This document shows positions 1 through 7,185 of a stretch of DNA of 64,000 nucleotides, one piece after another. A model generated the notes under the pieces. It ran no database searches. It was given only the letters and a program-made list of their open reading frames with translations, and was not told the DNA's origin. Source of the DNA: a virus; IMG/VR virus record IMGVR_UViG_3300047510_001029, positions 1-64,000 of that record; one strand, 5' to 3'. Position 1 is the first letter of the stretch. Every line of letters begins with the position of its first letter. A program made the position numbers and the translations under genes.

Positions 1-266
1 AAGCGTTCTACAAGTGCATCAAAGTCCTTTGCAGGTAATACAATTCTTTCAGGTTTGGCACCTTTACCCCAGAACTTTTCAAACTCCCATTGATAGTTCA
101 TATCCAACCATCCACCATTCAGAGAGTGCCAAAACTCTCCCCAGATATGATAATCATCAAACCGAAATCCTTCGTGAGACATCAAACGATACCACCACCA
201 GAAACTTGAGTACTTAATCGGTTTAAATCCGATTATCCACTTGTTTATGAATGTTGGTAGGTTCAT
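1..266 (-). CDS. Hypothetical protein, C-terminus cut by window edge
   Basis: The reading frame is open from an ATG at 266 to the window edge, giving about 88 residues with the 3' end missing. It is rich in Trp and Tyr (a WWWYR stretch near residue 23, then HIWGEFWHSLNGGW) and ends in view with a LPAKDFDALVER segment. The start overlaps the stop of the next gene upstream as ATGA, which supports both calls and suggests translational coupling. I do not recognise the family. Confidence 0.7.
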   Translation of the reverse strand, partial: MNLPTFINKWIIGFKPIKYSSFWWWYRLMSHEGFRFDDYHIWGEFWHSLNGGWLDMNYQWEFEKFWGKGAKPERIVLPAKDFDALVER

Positions 267-496
267 TTCTTACTCATCACATAAGAATAATAAGGGTCTC
301 TACCCGACAGATTATATGGGTCAAAGTTTGGTTGAGACATTGAGTATTCATCTTGCATCTGACACCAACCATAATTGAGTTCCTCAAAGAAGGCACAACG
401 GTCTATGTTGTCATTATAATCCAAACGGAACATAATGGCAATATAGATGCTATCAAATCCATTCAGAATTGATATAACCCATTTTGGTAATCTCAT
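263..496 (-). CDS. Hypothetical protein, 77 aa
   Basis: Small minus-strand gene coupled to both neighbours by 4-base overlaps (ATGA). It starts with a hydrophobic amphipathic stretch (residues 4-22), followed by an acidic, Tyr-rich half. No family is recognised. It belongs to the run of small early-type genes at the left of the window. Confidence 0.75.
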   Translation of the reverse strand: MRLPKWVISILNGFDSIYIAIMFRLDYNDNIDRCAFFEELNYGWCQMQDEYSMSQPNFDPYNLSGRDPYYSYVMSKK

Positions 497-702
497 TTTC
501 CTTCAATCACATCAAGTTTTTTGTGTATAAAGTCAGTGATGTCAATAGTATTCGCATCCACACCTTCCTCTTGACAGTCAAGGATAAACTCCATAAATGC
601 ACTAAGAATTAGACAAGTGCGGCGATGGTCGTGTTCTGTGATGGTAGTATGAGGAGAAGCAACATACTTCACCACATAATCATAGAGTTGGTCGTAGGTC
701 AT
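493..702 (-). CDS. Hypothetical protein, 69 aa
   Basis: Minus-strand gene whose stop overlaps the start of the following gene (ATGA). The product is acidic and probably helical, with a TITDFIHKKLDVIEGK-like C-terminus. Function unknown. Confidence 0.75.
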   Translation of the reverse strand: MTYDQLYDYVVKYVASPHTTITEHDHRRTCLILSAFMEFILDCQEEGVDANTIDITDFIHKKLDVIEGK

Positions 703-711
703 CAGGTGTCC

Positions 712-945
712 TCAATAACGATGCTCTGGAACAATCGTAGGTTCTTCTACATTCATACCATTCACATTTCCAGTATTACAACTATAAAGTGTTGAAAGTT
801 TCTTACCTTTGCGAACGATGTTGAAATGATCTATTTGACCGTTTGGATGTGTAAATGAGAACCAAACGGCATCATCTCCCATTACTTCATAATGAACGCT
901 CACATTATCCAAGAAGAGTTCATCAACATTTTGTAGTTCGTTCAT
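712..945 (-). CDS. Hypothetical protein, 77 aa
   Basis: Minus-strand gene overlapping the upstream gene by 4 bases. The predicted protein alternates short beta-like segments (VHYEVMGDDAVWFSFTH, then HFNIVRKGKKLSTLY). No family is recognised. It sits in the small-gene operon. Confidence 0.75.
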   Translation of the reverse strand: MNELQNVDELFLDNVSVHYEVMGDDAVWFSFTHPNGQIDHFNIVRKGKKLSTLYSCNTGNVNGMNVEEPTIVPEHRY

Positions 946-1106
946 TGTGAATTAGCAAAAGATTTAGCAAACTCATCATTCACCAGTTTGTGAAGTTCCT
1001 TAATGTCCTGTTTCATTTTAGCACTACTTCCGTCTTTCGCAACCTCATCATAAAACATAGTAAGAGAAATGGAAAGAATATTCAGTTGTCGGGTTGTGAG
1101 GTTCAT
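942..1106 (-). CDS. Hypothetical helical protein, 54 aa
   Basis: The frame can be extended upstream to 1211, but that would run about 100 bases into the neighbouring gene that ends at 1108. The ATG at 1106, two bases after that stop, is the more likely start. The product is helical with a basic centre (AKMKQDIKELHKLVNDEF). Function unknown. Confidence 0.7.
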   Translation of the reverse strand: MNLTTRQLNILSISLTMFYDEVAKDGSSAKMKQDIKELHKLVNDEFAKSFANSQ

Positions 1107-1107
1107 T

Positions 1108-1368
1108 TCAGTTTGCCTGATAAAGTTCAAGAATACGACGAGCAACAACAATCGCAAGTTCTTTGTTTGCGATAGACATATCTTCGCTGATGTTTTTAGA
1201 ACCTTCTTCAATTCCTCGCTCCCCAGATTTGATATAAACTCCTACATTATCTGCTTGGAGTTCTACCCGATAAATCATTCCTTCTGCCTCATCGGTGAGT
1301 TCATAAACATCAGTGGTACTATGAACAATTTGAGTTCCAGGAACTACATTGTAAGGTTGAAAAGTCAT
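1108..1368 (-). CDS. Hypothetical protein, 86 aa
   Basis: Minus-strand gene starting with MTFQPYNVVPGTQ. The N-terminal half looks beta-rich (VYELTDEAEGMIYRVEL) and the C-terminal half helical (IANKELAIVVARRILELYQ). It is the first gene downstream of the promoter at 1392-1445. No family recognised. Confidence 0.75.
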   Translation of the reverse strand: MTFQPYNVVPGTQIVHSTTDVYELTDEAEGMIYRVELQADNVGVYIKSGERGIEEGSKNISEDMSIANKELAIVVARRILELYQAN

Positions 1369-1391
1369 TGGAGTTCTGTGTGTTCTTATGT

Positions 1392-1445
1392 ATTATAAGG
1401 CATCTGGTGCCCCTGTGGAGGGGTCTTGTGCCAGTTCTTCAAGTG
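1392..1445 (-). promoter_or_regulatory. Early-type promoter with conserved upstream element
   Basis: On the minus strand a TATAAT -10 (1392-1397) is preceded by a 16-bp spacer and a TCCACA -35 (1414-1419). The -35 lies in the loop of a CCCC/GGGG hairpin. The 19-bp element CACTTGAAGAACTGGCACA (1427-1445) ends 7 bases upstream of the -35, at the same distance as in related promoters at 3.9, 8.2 and 11.5 kb. The promoter lies inside the 3' end of the upstream gene. Confidence 0.55.
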
Positions 1446-1650
1446 TCTCCGTGTCCCTCAGTTCATCAATTAGTTCCCATAAATCAGCACAGGAAATAAC
1501 CCTCTCACCACATCCAAACTCACGATAATCTTGGTACTCGTGAATTACAAACTCCAGAGCAGCAGCAATTACTTTCTCCCTATCATTTCCTTTTGGACGG
1601 AGAGTATATGCTAAAGTTGCTTCTACAATTCTATCTGCGGGTGATAACAT
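1393..1650 (-). CDS. Hypothetical protein, 85 aa
   Basis: Acidic helical protein (LAYTLRPKGNDREKVIAAAL, then a DLWELIDELRDTETLEELAQ segment). Its start shares a base with the stop of the upstream gene at 1650, so the pair is coupled. Its 3' end contains the conserved promoter element and -10 box of the next transcription unit. Function unknown. Confidence 0.75.
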   Translation of the reverse strand: MLSPADRIVEATLAYTLRPKGNDREKVIAAALEFVIHEYQDYREFGCGERVISCADLWELIDELRDTETLEELAQDPSTGAPDAL

Positions 1651-2081
1651 TATGCTACACCCTCCGCACTATCTTTGAATTCTTTTACTCTTTGGAGATA
1701 ATCTTTACCTTGTTGATAAAGTCCTTCAATCAAGTCCTCAATATCAGCAATCGCAATCTCATTATATTCACGGTTGAGGTTCTCACACCGCAGAGCAGCA
1801 ATCATACAATCTAATGTGATTGCTTGTTGTTGTTCTGGGGTGATTGGTGTTCCGTGAGGTAGTCCAGCACATTCCAGATTGTAGAAGTCATTATATCGTT
1901 GAAGCACACGATTACTTCTCTCTCTTCGTGCTGCCTCTTCAAGCATTTCTTCGTGGTTCATAAGTTTCCTCAGTTTCTCTTTGCCGTATTCAGTCAGTTC
2001 GTGTTTTTGTTTGCGGAGTTCTTGGATTTCTTCTGGATTGAGTATAAACCCATCTGGAATGTGCCCGTATTCTTCAGTCAT
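1650..2081 (-). CDS. Hypothetical protein, 143 aa
   Basis: Charged, mostly helical protein. A region near residues 30-60 is rich in Glu and Arg (MLEEAARRERSNRVLQRYND) and may form a coiled coil. Its start overlaps the previous gene's stop by 8 bases. No family recognised. Confidence 0.75.
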   Translation of the reverse strand: MTEEYGHIPDGFILNPEEIQELRKQKHELTEYGKEKLRKLMNHEEMLEEAARRERSNRVLQRYNDFYNLECAGLPHGTPITPEQQQAITLDCMIAALRCENLNREYNEIAIADIEDLIEGLYQQGKDYLQRVKEFKDSAEGVA

Positions 2082-2247
2082 CTTTGTATTGTTGTGCGTT
2101 AAGTGTTCTCCACATTACAATCTGCTCAAAACATTCTCCAAGACTACGACAAACGAAACTGTCTTCATCAATTCCATCAGGACCATCCCAGATTGTTGCC
2201 GTGTATCCTTTTGTTGGATGTGGTGTATAAGTAATTTCAATTCTCAT
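2074..2247 (-). CDS. Small hypothetical protein, 57 aa (HicB-like flavour)
   Basis: A short frame with ATG at 2247 and TGA at 2074, overlapping the genes on both sides by 8-11 bases. The pattern (MRIEITYTPHPTKGYTATIW, then DSFVCRSLGECFEQIV) resembles the partial RNase-H-like fold of HicB or DUF1902-type antitoxin domains, with beta strands followed by a helix. That resemblance is only an impression; no HicA partner is visible beside it. Confidence 0.6.
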   Translation of the reverse strand: MRIEITYTPHPTKGYTATIWDGPDGIDEDSFVCRSLGECFEQIVMWRTLNAQQYKDD

Positions 2248-2395
2248 TTACCTTTGCCTCCAGTTCGGCAATTTTCAGGTAGAGTTCCTCAAGGTGTGAT
2301 GCTAATTTATATGCGTTGATTTCACACATCTCATAAACTCCAGCATCTGTGAGGTCTCCAAAGATTGTGCGCCAGTCGTCGGTTCTCTCAGTCAT
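2237..2395 (-). CDS. Small hypothetical protein, 52 aa
   Basis: ATG at 2395, TGA at 2237, overlapping both neighbours. The product is helical and acidic (YKLASHLEELYLKIAELEAK) with a heptad-like pattern that suggests a short coiled coil. Function unknown. Confidence 0.6.
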   Translation of the reverse strand: MTERTDDWRTIFGDLTDAGVYEMCEINAYKLASHLEELYLKIAELEAKVNEN

Positions 2396-2642
2396 TGTTC
2401 GTCAATCCTACTTGGTCTTCTATTTTAGCATACTTTCCTCGCATAAAACCCTCATAAAACGCAGCATACACCCATTTTCTCATCAGGTCTTCACGGGTCT
2501 TTGGGTCTTCAATAGAACAGTCTCCCGCAAACCATTCAACAGTCCAAGTCCATTCAGTATGATTTCCATAAAACCATTCATTGAAGGCATTTTCTATGTC
2601 TTCAACAAACTCCCAGTCTTGTATTGGATATTGTTTAGTCAT
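2388..2642 (-). CDS. Hypothetical protein, 84 aa
   Basis: Trp-rich acidic protein (WEFVEDIENAFNEWFYGNHT, then TWTVEWFAGDC). Start and stop both overlap neighbouring genes. No family recognised. Confidence 0.75.
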   Translation of the reverse strand: MTKQYPIQDWEFVEDIENAFNEWFYGNHTEWTWTVEWFAGDCSIEDPKTREDLMRKWVYAAFYEGFMRGKYAKIEDQVGLTNND

Positions 2643-3259
2643 CGTAGCATCTCCTTCATTTTTTGTATTGCGTGATTGAAACCATCTACAAGTAATTCAG
2701 TATCTACATTTTGTGACCCAGCAGCAGATTGTTCTTTCGGCAACCAGTCCTCCACCAAATCCACAATCTCATCACACAAATCAATAGAATATCCAAGTTC
2801 ATCTCTTACCCTATTCCAGAGTTTTTGTGCTTGGTATTTTTTCACCAATCTATTCACAACATCATCCATAGGTTTTGGATTATCTTTCTCATCCCATTCT
2901 ACTTCATCATAATACTCTGGTTCATCAGGACATTCTACTTCATCAGGATACTTTCCGTGTTTTACCTCATTAAACCAAAGTCCTTCAAGAAGACGATGAG
3001 TTTCCAAGTCAGTAACACATACCAACTTCACACCACTAGCATTAACAGCAATATTTCCTTTTCTCTTATACCAAATAACAGCAGTTGGATATTCCAGACG
3101 ATAATAAATCTCATCATTATAAGAGACAATCTCACCCTCAACAGTATTTTCAAGGGTCATTCTTGGTTGAGATTTATGTGTTTCAATCTCTTCCAAAAAC
3201 TCCAACTTACTTTGAAGCATTTTGATTTCTTGTTTTAGCAGTTCAATTTCTTTAGTCAT
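2639..3259 (-). CDS. Hypothetical coiled-coil protein, 206 aa
   Basis: A TTG-initiated form from 3265 is possible, but an ATG at 3259 has GGAG seven bases upstream and overlaps the preceding stop as TGATG, so I use it. Residues 1-30 form a predicted coiled coil (IELLKQEIKMLQSKLEFLEE). A beta-rich segment follows (GEIVSYNDEIYYRLEYPTAV), then an acidic linker and a helical C-terminus. Function unknown. Confidence 0.75.
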   Translation of the reverse strand: MTKEIELLKQEIKMLQSKLEFLEEIETHKSQPRMTLENTVEGEIVSYNDEIYYRLEYPTAVIWYKRKGNIAVNASGVKLVCVTDLETHRLLEGLWFNEVKHGKYPDEVECPDEPEYYDEVEWDEKDNPKPMDDVVNRLVKKYQAQKLWNRVRDELGYSIDLCDEIVDLVEDWLPKEQSAAGSQNVDTELLVDGFNHAIQKMKEMLR

Positions 3260-3594
3260 CACCAATCTCCTAAATCAGGTTCAATATCACCAAGAAGTTC
3301 TTGGGCATACTTAAGTGTTCCTTTCTCAAACCATCCATTACGAAAGTCATCAGTTGCTCCACGACTTTTATACCAAGACAGAATACCGTGCCCAACATCA
3401 TCTCTTTTTATAATCGTCACATTCTGTTCGTCACACCACACTCTACCTTCCTCTCCCATCTCACGAAGAGCATTTAGTGTAGCACAGTTCCAGTTGTTTT
3501 CAAGGAAGTTTCCGTCCTCGTCAAAACCACACTTGGGAGCATCACCACTCCAAGTTTGTCCTCTTTCAATACATCTTGGGCACTTATAGGTCAT
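3259..3594 (-). CDS. Hypothetical protein with N-terminal zinc-binding-like cysteines, 111 aa
   Basis: Begins MTYKCPRCIERG. The CxxC at residues 5-8, with further Cys at residues 22 and 37, suggests a small zinc-binding knuckle. The rest is unremarkable (SWYKSRGATDDFRNGWFEKG). It overlaps the upstream gene as ATGA. It might bind nucleic acid, but that is inference from the cysteines only. Confidence 0.75.
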   Translation of the reverse strand: MTYKCPRCIERGQTWSGDAPKCGFDEDGNFLENNWNCATLNALREMGEEGRVWCDEQNVTIIKRDDVGHGILSWYKSRGATDDFRNGWFEKGTLKYAQELLGDIEPDLGDW

Positions 3595-3719
3595 TTCACT
3601 TCCTCATTAATAATGTCTTTGATGATATTATACTTGATTTTATCAATTTCTTCATCCACCCACTTTTTCACACCCTCATTCATACTTTTGAGTGCGGTTT
3701 CCCATTCTTCGTCAGTCAT
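3591..3719 (-). CDS. Small helical protein, 42 aa
   Basis: ATG at 3719 and TGA at 3591, joined to both neighbours by ATGA overlaps, which is the main support. The product is entirely charged and helical (MTDEEWETALKSMNEGVKKW). Function unknown. Confidence 0.65.
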   Translation of the reverse strand: MTDEEWETALKSMNEGVKKWVDEEIDKIKYNIIKDIINEEVK

Positions 3720-3883
3720 CGTTCAGCAACCACAATAAAATCTTCCATAGAAATATTCCTCTTACTTTTAGCAAGAACTCCTTGATTTGGAAAATAAGGA
3801 ACTGCTACAAGATTATAACAGGGTCTCATCTGTTCGTAAAGAAGATAAAGGTTTTGGTCTTTTTTGTATCTAAAAATCGTCAT
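3716..3883 (-). CDS. Small hypothetical protein, 55 aa
   Basis: First gene after the promoter at 3905-3933. ATG at 3883, stop at 3716 overlapping the next start. The protein is basic at the start (MTIFRYKKDQNLYLLYEQMR). No family recognised; the promoter and the coupled overlap support it as real. Confidence 0.65.
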   Translation of the reverse strand: MTIFRYKKDQNLYLLYEQMRPCYNLVAVPYFPNQGVLAKSKRNISMEDFIVVAER

Positions 3884-3904
3884 TTGTTTTTTATCTATAA
3901 AAGT

Positions 3905-3959
3905 ATCATAACAGAAAAAGCAACTGTTTTCAAGTGCCCTTGTGACGGTTTCTCAAGTG
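3905..3959 (-). promoter_or_regulatory. Early promoter TTGAAA-17-TATGAT with conserved element
   Basis: Minus strand: -35 TTGAAA (3928-3933), exact 17-bp spacer, -10 TATGAT (3905-3910). The 19-bp element CACTTGAGAAACCGTCACA (3941-3959) ends 7 bases upstream of the -35. It fires into the small gene starting at 3883. A good sigma70-type match in the short gap between two genes. Confidence 0.75.
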
Positions 3960-3961
3960 TC

Positions 3962-4231
3962 CTATTTCAGTTCCTCTTCAATTCTTTCAATCTCAAAGAT
4001 TGCATTTAGAAACTCCAGACCATACTTACCTACTACAAAGGCATCTTTATCCTCAAAGAATCTATCACTTATGGTTCTCATAGAGTAATATTCTTTTTCT
4101 TTATCAAAGAAAGCAACGACATAACAATACTCTCTCTCCTCACAACCATCTACTTCTGCCTTATACCAACGGATAAGTTCATACTTTTTGTTACAGGTGC
4201 TCCAACGGAACTCTATGTTACGAAATCTCAT
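3962..4231 (-). CDS. Hypothetical protein, 89 aa
   Basis: Basic N-terminus (MRFRNIEFRWSTCNKKYELI) followed by a beta-like stretch (CYVVAFFDKEKEYYSMRTI) and a helical acidic C-terminus. The start abuts the upstream gene's stop. Function unknown. Confidence 0.75.
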   Translation of the reverse strand: MRFRNIEFRWSTCNKKYELIRWYKAEVDGCEEREYCYVVAFFDKEKEYYSMRTISDRFFEDKDAFVVGKYGLEFLNAIFEIERIEEELK

Positions 4232-4455
4232 TAGTTTGCCTCCTCAATAATCTCCCAATCTTTACAGGTTTTGTCACCGAAACGATTACTTCCAGTACGA
4301 ATACTGACCCAGAAACTGTACTTACGATTTTCAGAAACAAGGAACAAATCACCATCACATTCCTGTTCCACAGTACAGACAGGATTGTTTTCCATAATGT
4401 TGAAAAGGCGGTTCTTTGCCTTGCTGCTTTTAGGTTTGACTGTGACCTTTCTCAT
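4231..4455 (-). CDS. Hypothetical protein, 74 aa
   Basis: The frame opens with a TTG at 4461, but an ATG at 4455 is the likelier start. The N-terminus is strongly basic (MRKVTVKPKSSKAKNRLFNI), followed by beta-like segments (GDLFLVSENRKYSFWVSI). It could be a small nucleic-acid-binding protein; this is inference from charge alone. Confidence 0.7.
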   Translation of the reverse strand: MRKVTVKPKSSKAKNRLFNIMENNPVCTVEQECDGDLFLVSENRKYSFWVSIRTGSNRFGDKTCKDWEIIEEAN

Positions 4456-4615
4456 TTCCAAGTCCTACTGGTGGTTGAATGTCGTTGAGTTCATCATACA
4501 GCATCTTTGCGAACCCGTAGTGGGGTCTTATGCCAGTTTCAATACTGGTACTTGTGGCGACTGCCCACATAATATCAAGTTGTAGTTTATCAGGTAGTGG
4601 TTTCATCTTCTTCAT
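4430..4615 (-). CDS. Hypothetical protein, about 61 aa
   Basis: A longer frame starts at 4642 but overlaps the upstream gene by more than 50 bases. ATGs at 4615 or 4606 are more plausible. The product is mildly hydrophobic (KLQLDIMWAVATSTSIETGI). It overlaps the following gene by about 25 bases. Function unknown. Confidence 0.6.
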   Translation of the reverse strand: MKKMKPLPDKLQLDIMWAVATSTSIETGIRPHYGFAKMLYDELNDIQPPVGLGNEKGHSQT

Positions 4616-4850
4616 CACGGTTCCAATTCCAAGTGCGTTCAATCACTCCAATATCAAATCCAAACTTATATGCCCAGAACAGAATACTCAAGGTACTACC
4701 AGTTCCTGATTTGATTTGAATATAAGGCCAAGATGGATAATCATTCCAACTTACAGATGCTTGAAGAAGTGCCCAGCGTTTATTGTGAAGAATCTGAACA
4801 TAGTATTCGTTCCCAAAATCTTCACGATGTTTGAATGTAATGAGTTTCAT
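4590..4850 (-). CDS. Hypothetical protein, 86 aa
   Basis: Aromatic-rich, beta-like protein (NEYYVQILHNKRWALLQASV, YPSWPYIQIKSG) with an acidic tail ending in EDETTT. ATGA overlap with the upstream gene. No family recognised. Confidence 0.75.
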   Translation of the reverse strand: MKLITFKHREDFGNEYYVQILHNKRWALLQASVSWNDYPSWPYIQIKSGTGSTLSILFWAYKFGFDIGVIERTWNWNRDEEDETTT

Positions 4851-5047
4851 TTTAGGCTCTCAATTTCGTTTGCAAGTTCAATCATATCTTTTTGGTCCAA
4901 CACAATCAAATCATTTTGTGCTGTATAATTTTTGATTTGTCCTGATGCTAAACGTAGAATAAATGCAACAAGTTTCTCTTCAGTATCTGCTCCCATCTGT
5001 CGGGCATCCCAGATACATTTCATAAATTCCGATGCTCTCTCAGTCAT
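4847..5047 (-). CDS. Hypothetical helical protein, 66 aa
   Basis: Helical protein with two probable helices (ASEFMKCIWDARQMGADTEE, then EKLVAFILRLASGQIKN). It overlaps the genes on both sides. Function unknown. Confidence 0.75.
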   Translation of the reverse strand: MTERASEFMKCIWDARQMGADTEEKLVAFILRLASGQIKNYTAQNDLIVLDQKDMIELANEIESLK

Positions 5048-5210
5048 ATAAGTTCTGTTCTTGTTGAATTCTATCTATGTAGTGGTAAATAGTGCCGTTG
5101 GAATACTGAAACTCCTCAAAACGATGTGGTTTCTTTTCTTTCATTTTGACGAGCATATTCATCCAGTCATAATGAGTATTCACAACCCAACCATAATGTA
5201 TATCATTCAT
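5040..5210 (-). CDS. Small hypothetical protein, 56 aa
   Basis: ATG at 5210, TGA at 5040, with short overlaps to both neighbours. Sequence begins MNDIHYGWVVNTHYDWMNML and continues with a basic patch (KMKEKKPHRF). Function unknown. Confidence 0.65.
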   Translation of the reverse strand: MNDIHYGWVVNTHYDWMNMLVKMKEKKPHRFEEFQYSNGTIYHYIDRIQQEQNLYD

Positions 5211-5401
5211 TGATAACTATCTCCAGTAGAAACATCAGAGAACATAAACACTTCACTCACTGAGAGCATTACTGCCTCTGTGATCGCATCTACTATAGCA
5301 CCCTCGGATGGATTTTCAACGTGTTTGAAAGCACGGCGATATCCGAGAAGTGCTCCTTCTTCTACTGCTCGCTCAAGAATTACATATGTGTTTGGTTTCA
5401 T
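5207..5401 (-). CDS. Hypothetical protein, 64 aa
   Basis: Helical protein (MKPNTYVILERAVEEGALLG) with a hydrophobic, Ala-rich middle (AIVDAITEAVMLSVSEVF). ATGA overlap upstream. No family recognised. Confidence 0.75.
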   Translation of the reverse strand: MKPNTYVILERAVEEGALLGYRRAFKHVENPSEGAIVDAITEAVMLSVSEVFMFSDVSTGDSYQ

Positions 5402-5982
5402 TTTACTTTACCGTGAAGAGGACAATCACCATTTACCCATTTTTTATCGTCTGGCATTTCTTCATTATCCATCACAGGACACTTACATCCATTTTCAACA
5501 GCAGCATAACTACCAGGAATAAGACTATTCCAGGCAATATATTCAGCACTCATCGCATCCATTTCCTCATCAGTATATTGAGGATTATCAAGATTCTCAA
5601 GACGGGAGAGTTTTGCCTTAAGGTCACGAACTTCTGCTTCCAGTTCTTTAATATCTTTATCCTGTTGAGCATCATACTCTACAAGTTTTTTGTGATAATC
5701 CTCTGCCAGAATCAGGTCATACTCTTCGGCAGTCTTACGCATCGCTTCTACAGTACGCATTTCGTTGAATGCGACATATGCGGCACCCTTGGCAATACCA
5801 TCAGCATTATGTCCCATAGCATAACAGAACTTCTCAAAGAGTTGAAAGAGTTGAATGGCATTGAGGTCTTCGGCAGGAACCTGAAAAGTATAGTGTTCCT
5901 CTGGAAGAATCTCATCATCGTAGATGCCACCTTTATGTTCCCAAACGGAATCATACTTCAATGTAACTTTTGCGGAATACAT
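5398..5982 (-). CDS. Coiled-coil protein with C-terminal zinc-ribbon-like cysteines, 194 aa
   Basis: First gene after the promoter at 6012-6040. Residues 1-60 look globular, and about 85-135 form a strong coiled coil (KDIKELEAEVRDLKAKLSRL). The C-terminus carries CKCPVMDN followed some 15 residues later by CPLHG, a CxC...CxxH arrangement that could bind zinc. This combination suggests an oligomeric regulatory or adaptor protein, but no family is recognised. Confidence 0.75.
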   Translation of the reverse strand: MYSAKVTLKYDSVWEHKGGIYDDEILPEEHYTFQVPAEDLNAIQLFQLFEKFCYAMGHNADGIAKGAAYVAFNEMRTVEAMRKTAEEYDLILAEDYHKKLVEYDAQQDKDIKELEAEVRDLKAKLSRLENLDNPQYTDEEMDAMSAEYIAWNSLIPGSYAAVENGCKCPVMDNEEMPDDKKWVNGDCPLHGKVK

Positions 5983-6011
5983 AATGCAGGTTTTGCGGGA
6001 TCAATGAACAT

Positions 6012-6065
6012 ACTATAAGACCCCTGACTGGGAAAGTCAAGGGTCGATGGACGGTTTCTAAACTG
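6012..6065 (-). promoter_or_regulatory. Early promoter TTGACT-17-TATAGT inside a hairpin, with conserved element
   Basis: Minus strand: -35 TTGACT (6035-6040), 17-bp spacer, -10 TATAGT (6012-6017). The -35 and most of the spacer lie in an 11-bp hairpin (6019-6045, one mismatch). A variant of the conserved upstream element (6048-6065, one base shorter) ends 7 bases upstream of the -35. It serves the coiled-coil gene starting at 5982 and may also end transcription from the gene that stops at 6068. Confidence 0.75.
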
Positions 6066-6067
6066 GT

Positions 6068-6241
6068 CTAGGAGGACAATATTGCTTTACAAATTCGTTT
6101 ACACTCTGCTTGATTATCACTACACTCAATTAAACACTGATAGTAATCGTTAATAATTTCAGTTTCCTCAATGAATTTATCTATTGTTTGATCTAAGTGG
6201 TTCCAAGAAGCAAGTTGATTGTAAGAAATTAAATTGTGCAT
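6068..6241 (-). CDS. Small Cys-containing hypothetical protein, 57 aa
   Basis: A GGAGG Shine-Dalgarno four bases before the ATG at 6241 fixes the start; the frame could otherwise be read from 6268. Mostly helical, with four cysteines in the second half (YYQCLIECSDNQAECKRICK) spaced as CxxxC and CxxxC, a pattern seen in small helical-hairpin disulphide or metal-binding proteins. No family recognised. Confidence 0.75.
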   Translation of the reverse strand: MHNLISYNQLASWNHLDQTIDKFIEETEIINDYYQCLIECSDNQAECKRICKAILSS

Positions 6242-6351
6242 AATACCTCCACGCACAAAGAATATCATAACAAAGAATTTTCGCTCATTTTTATGACCTC
6301 ATTATTCTAGCATTATGTAGGAGTTCTGTGTGGAATTCTTAACACATCTTA

Positions 6352-6555
6352 TTAGTATGGAAGAGATTTCAAACCATCCAATACTTCTTGAAATCTTTCT
6401 GCACGACTCTTATGATATTCTACATTCTCTTCAAGAACACTCACAATATCGTCTAGGACAATATCTACAGAAGCATCAGTATCAAAGTATTGTTGAATTG
6501 CTTCGGCAAGATACCTCCGCCGATTCCATTCCACACTATAGGGTTTGTATTCCAT
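6352..6555 (-). CDS. Hypothetical protein, 67 aa
   Basis: An in-frame TTG exists at 6561; I prefer the ATG at 6555, placed about 20 bases after the expected transcription start of the promoter at 6577-6605. Helical and charged (WNRRRYLAEAIQQYFDTDAS, then SVLEENVEYHKSRAERFQEV). Function unknown. Confidence 0.75.
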   Translation of the reverse strand: MEYKPYSVEWNRRRYLAEAIQQYFDTDASVDIVLDDIVSVLEENVEYHKSRAERFQEVLDGLKSLPY

Positions 6556-6576
6556 AATCAAAATGTATATGCGGAT

Positions 6577-6605
6577 ATTATAGAGTGCTTTTTGCTATTC
6601 GTCAA
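6577..6605 (-). promoter_or_regulatory. Sigma70-type promoter TTGACG-17-TATAAT
   Basis: Minus strand: -35 TTGACG (6600-6605) begins one base after the TGA stop of the glutaredoxin gene, with an exact 17-bp spacer and -10 TATAAT (6577-6582). It drives the small gene at 6352-6555. It lacks the conserved 19-bp upstream element found at other left-end promoters. Confidence 0.75.
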
Positions 6606-6606
6606 G

Positions 6607-6843
6607 TCATATAAGTTGCTTTTCTTTAAGATACTGAAGCGTCTCCTTAAGACTTCCAATATGCTTATAGTCAATCGCTACCTGAGGAAACTCTGCGTGG
6701 TCTCCAAACTCAGCATAGAATTGTTTCTCATTATAATCTCTTCCAAGTTTATACTCTAAATGAGAAATATTTAAACTTTCCAGAAGTGATCTTGCTCTAT
6801 CACATTCCAGACATTTTTCTTTAGAATACAATACTGCTTGCAT
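6607..6843 (-). CDS. Glutaredoxin-like protein (CLEC active site)
   Basis: A 78-residue thioredoxin-fold protein of glutaredoxin size. The redox motif is C11-L-E-C14 in place of the usual CPYC, and the cis-proline segment EFPQV is present (about residue 53). Glutaredoxins supply electrons to ribonucleotide reductase or reduce mixed disulphides. A second, canonical glutaredoxin (43692-43928) occurs in the window; both end in LKEKQ plus two hydrophobic residues, suggesting paralogy. Whether CLEC works as a dithiol or a monothiol centre cannot be told from sequence. Confidence 0.85.
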   Translation of the reverse strand: MQAVLYSKEKCLECDRARSLLESLNISHLEYKLGRDYNEKQFYAEFGDHAEFPQVAIDYKHIGSLKETLQYLKEKQLI

Positions 6844-7166
6844 CAGTCTCTTCTCCTCCAGTCTCCATCCTCATCATCTCTGCTGAACCAATCTACAATC
6901 TCATCAACACTATCAAATCCAGTTTTACCAAATCTTTCGTGCCCCAATCCACCAATATCAAGTTGGTTTAGGAAATCATCTAAATCTCCTTCTTGCATAT
7001 CAGGATTTTCTGCTTTTCTTCTTGCCTGACGAAGAAACTTTGCTGCAGTTTGATTTGCTTTTGCAAGTTTTTCCGCCCAGATCATATCTTCCAGACCGAC
7101 TGCTTCGTGCTTGGCAATACGACTACAGATTTCTTCAAGTCTTAATCGGTATTGAGTAGAGAGCAT
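6843..7166 (-). CDS. Conserved cyanophage-type hypothetical protein, 107 aa
   Basis: The ATG at 7166 has GGAG seven bases upstream; a longer frame from 7196 lacks a ribosome site and overlaps the upstream gene, so it is rejected. N-terminal helical region (YRLRLEEICSRIAKHEAVGL, WAEKLAKANQTAAKFLRQAR) and acidic C-terminus ending in RDDEDGDWRRRD. I recall similar proteins in cyanomyoviruses, but function is unknown. Confidence 0.75.
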   Translation of the reverse strand: MLSTQYRLRLEEICSRIAKHEAVGLEDMIWAEKLAKANQTAAKFLRQARRKAENPDMQEGDLDDFLNQLDIGGLGHERFGKTGFDSVDEIVDWFSRDDEDGDWRRRD

Positions 7167-7185
7167 ATGTAGTCTCCATATTGGG

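Noticed and set aside
5350-6018. 222-codon plus-strand frame
   Set aside because: Antisense to the coiled-coil gene at 5398-5982, which has a promoter and coupled neighbours.
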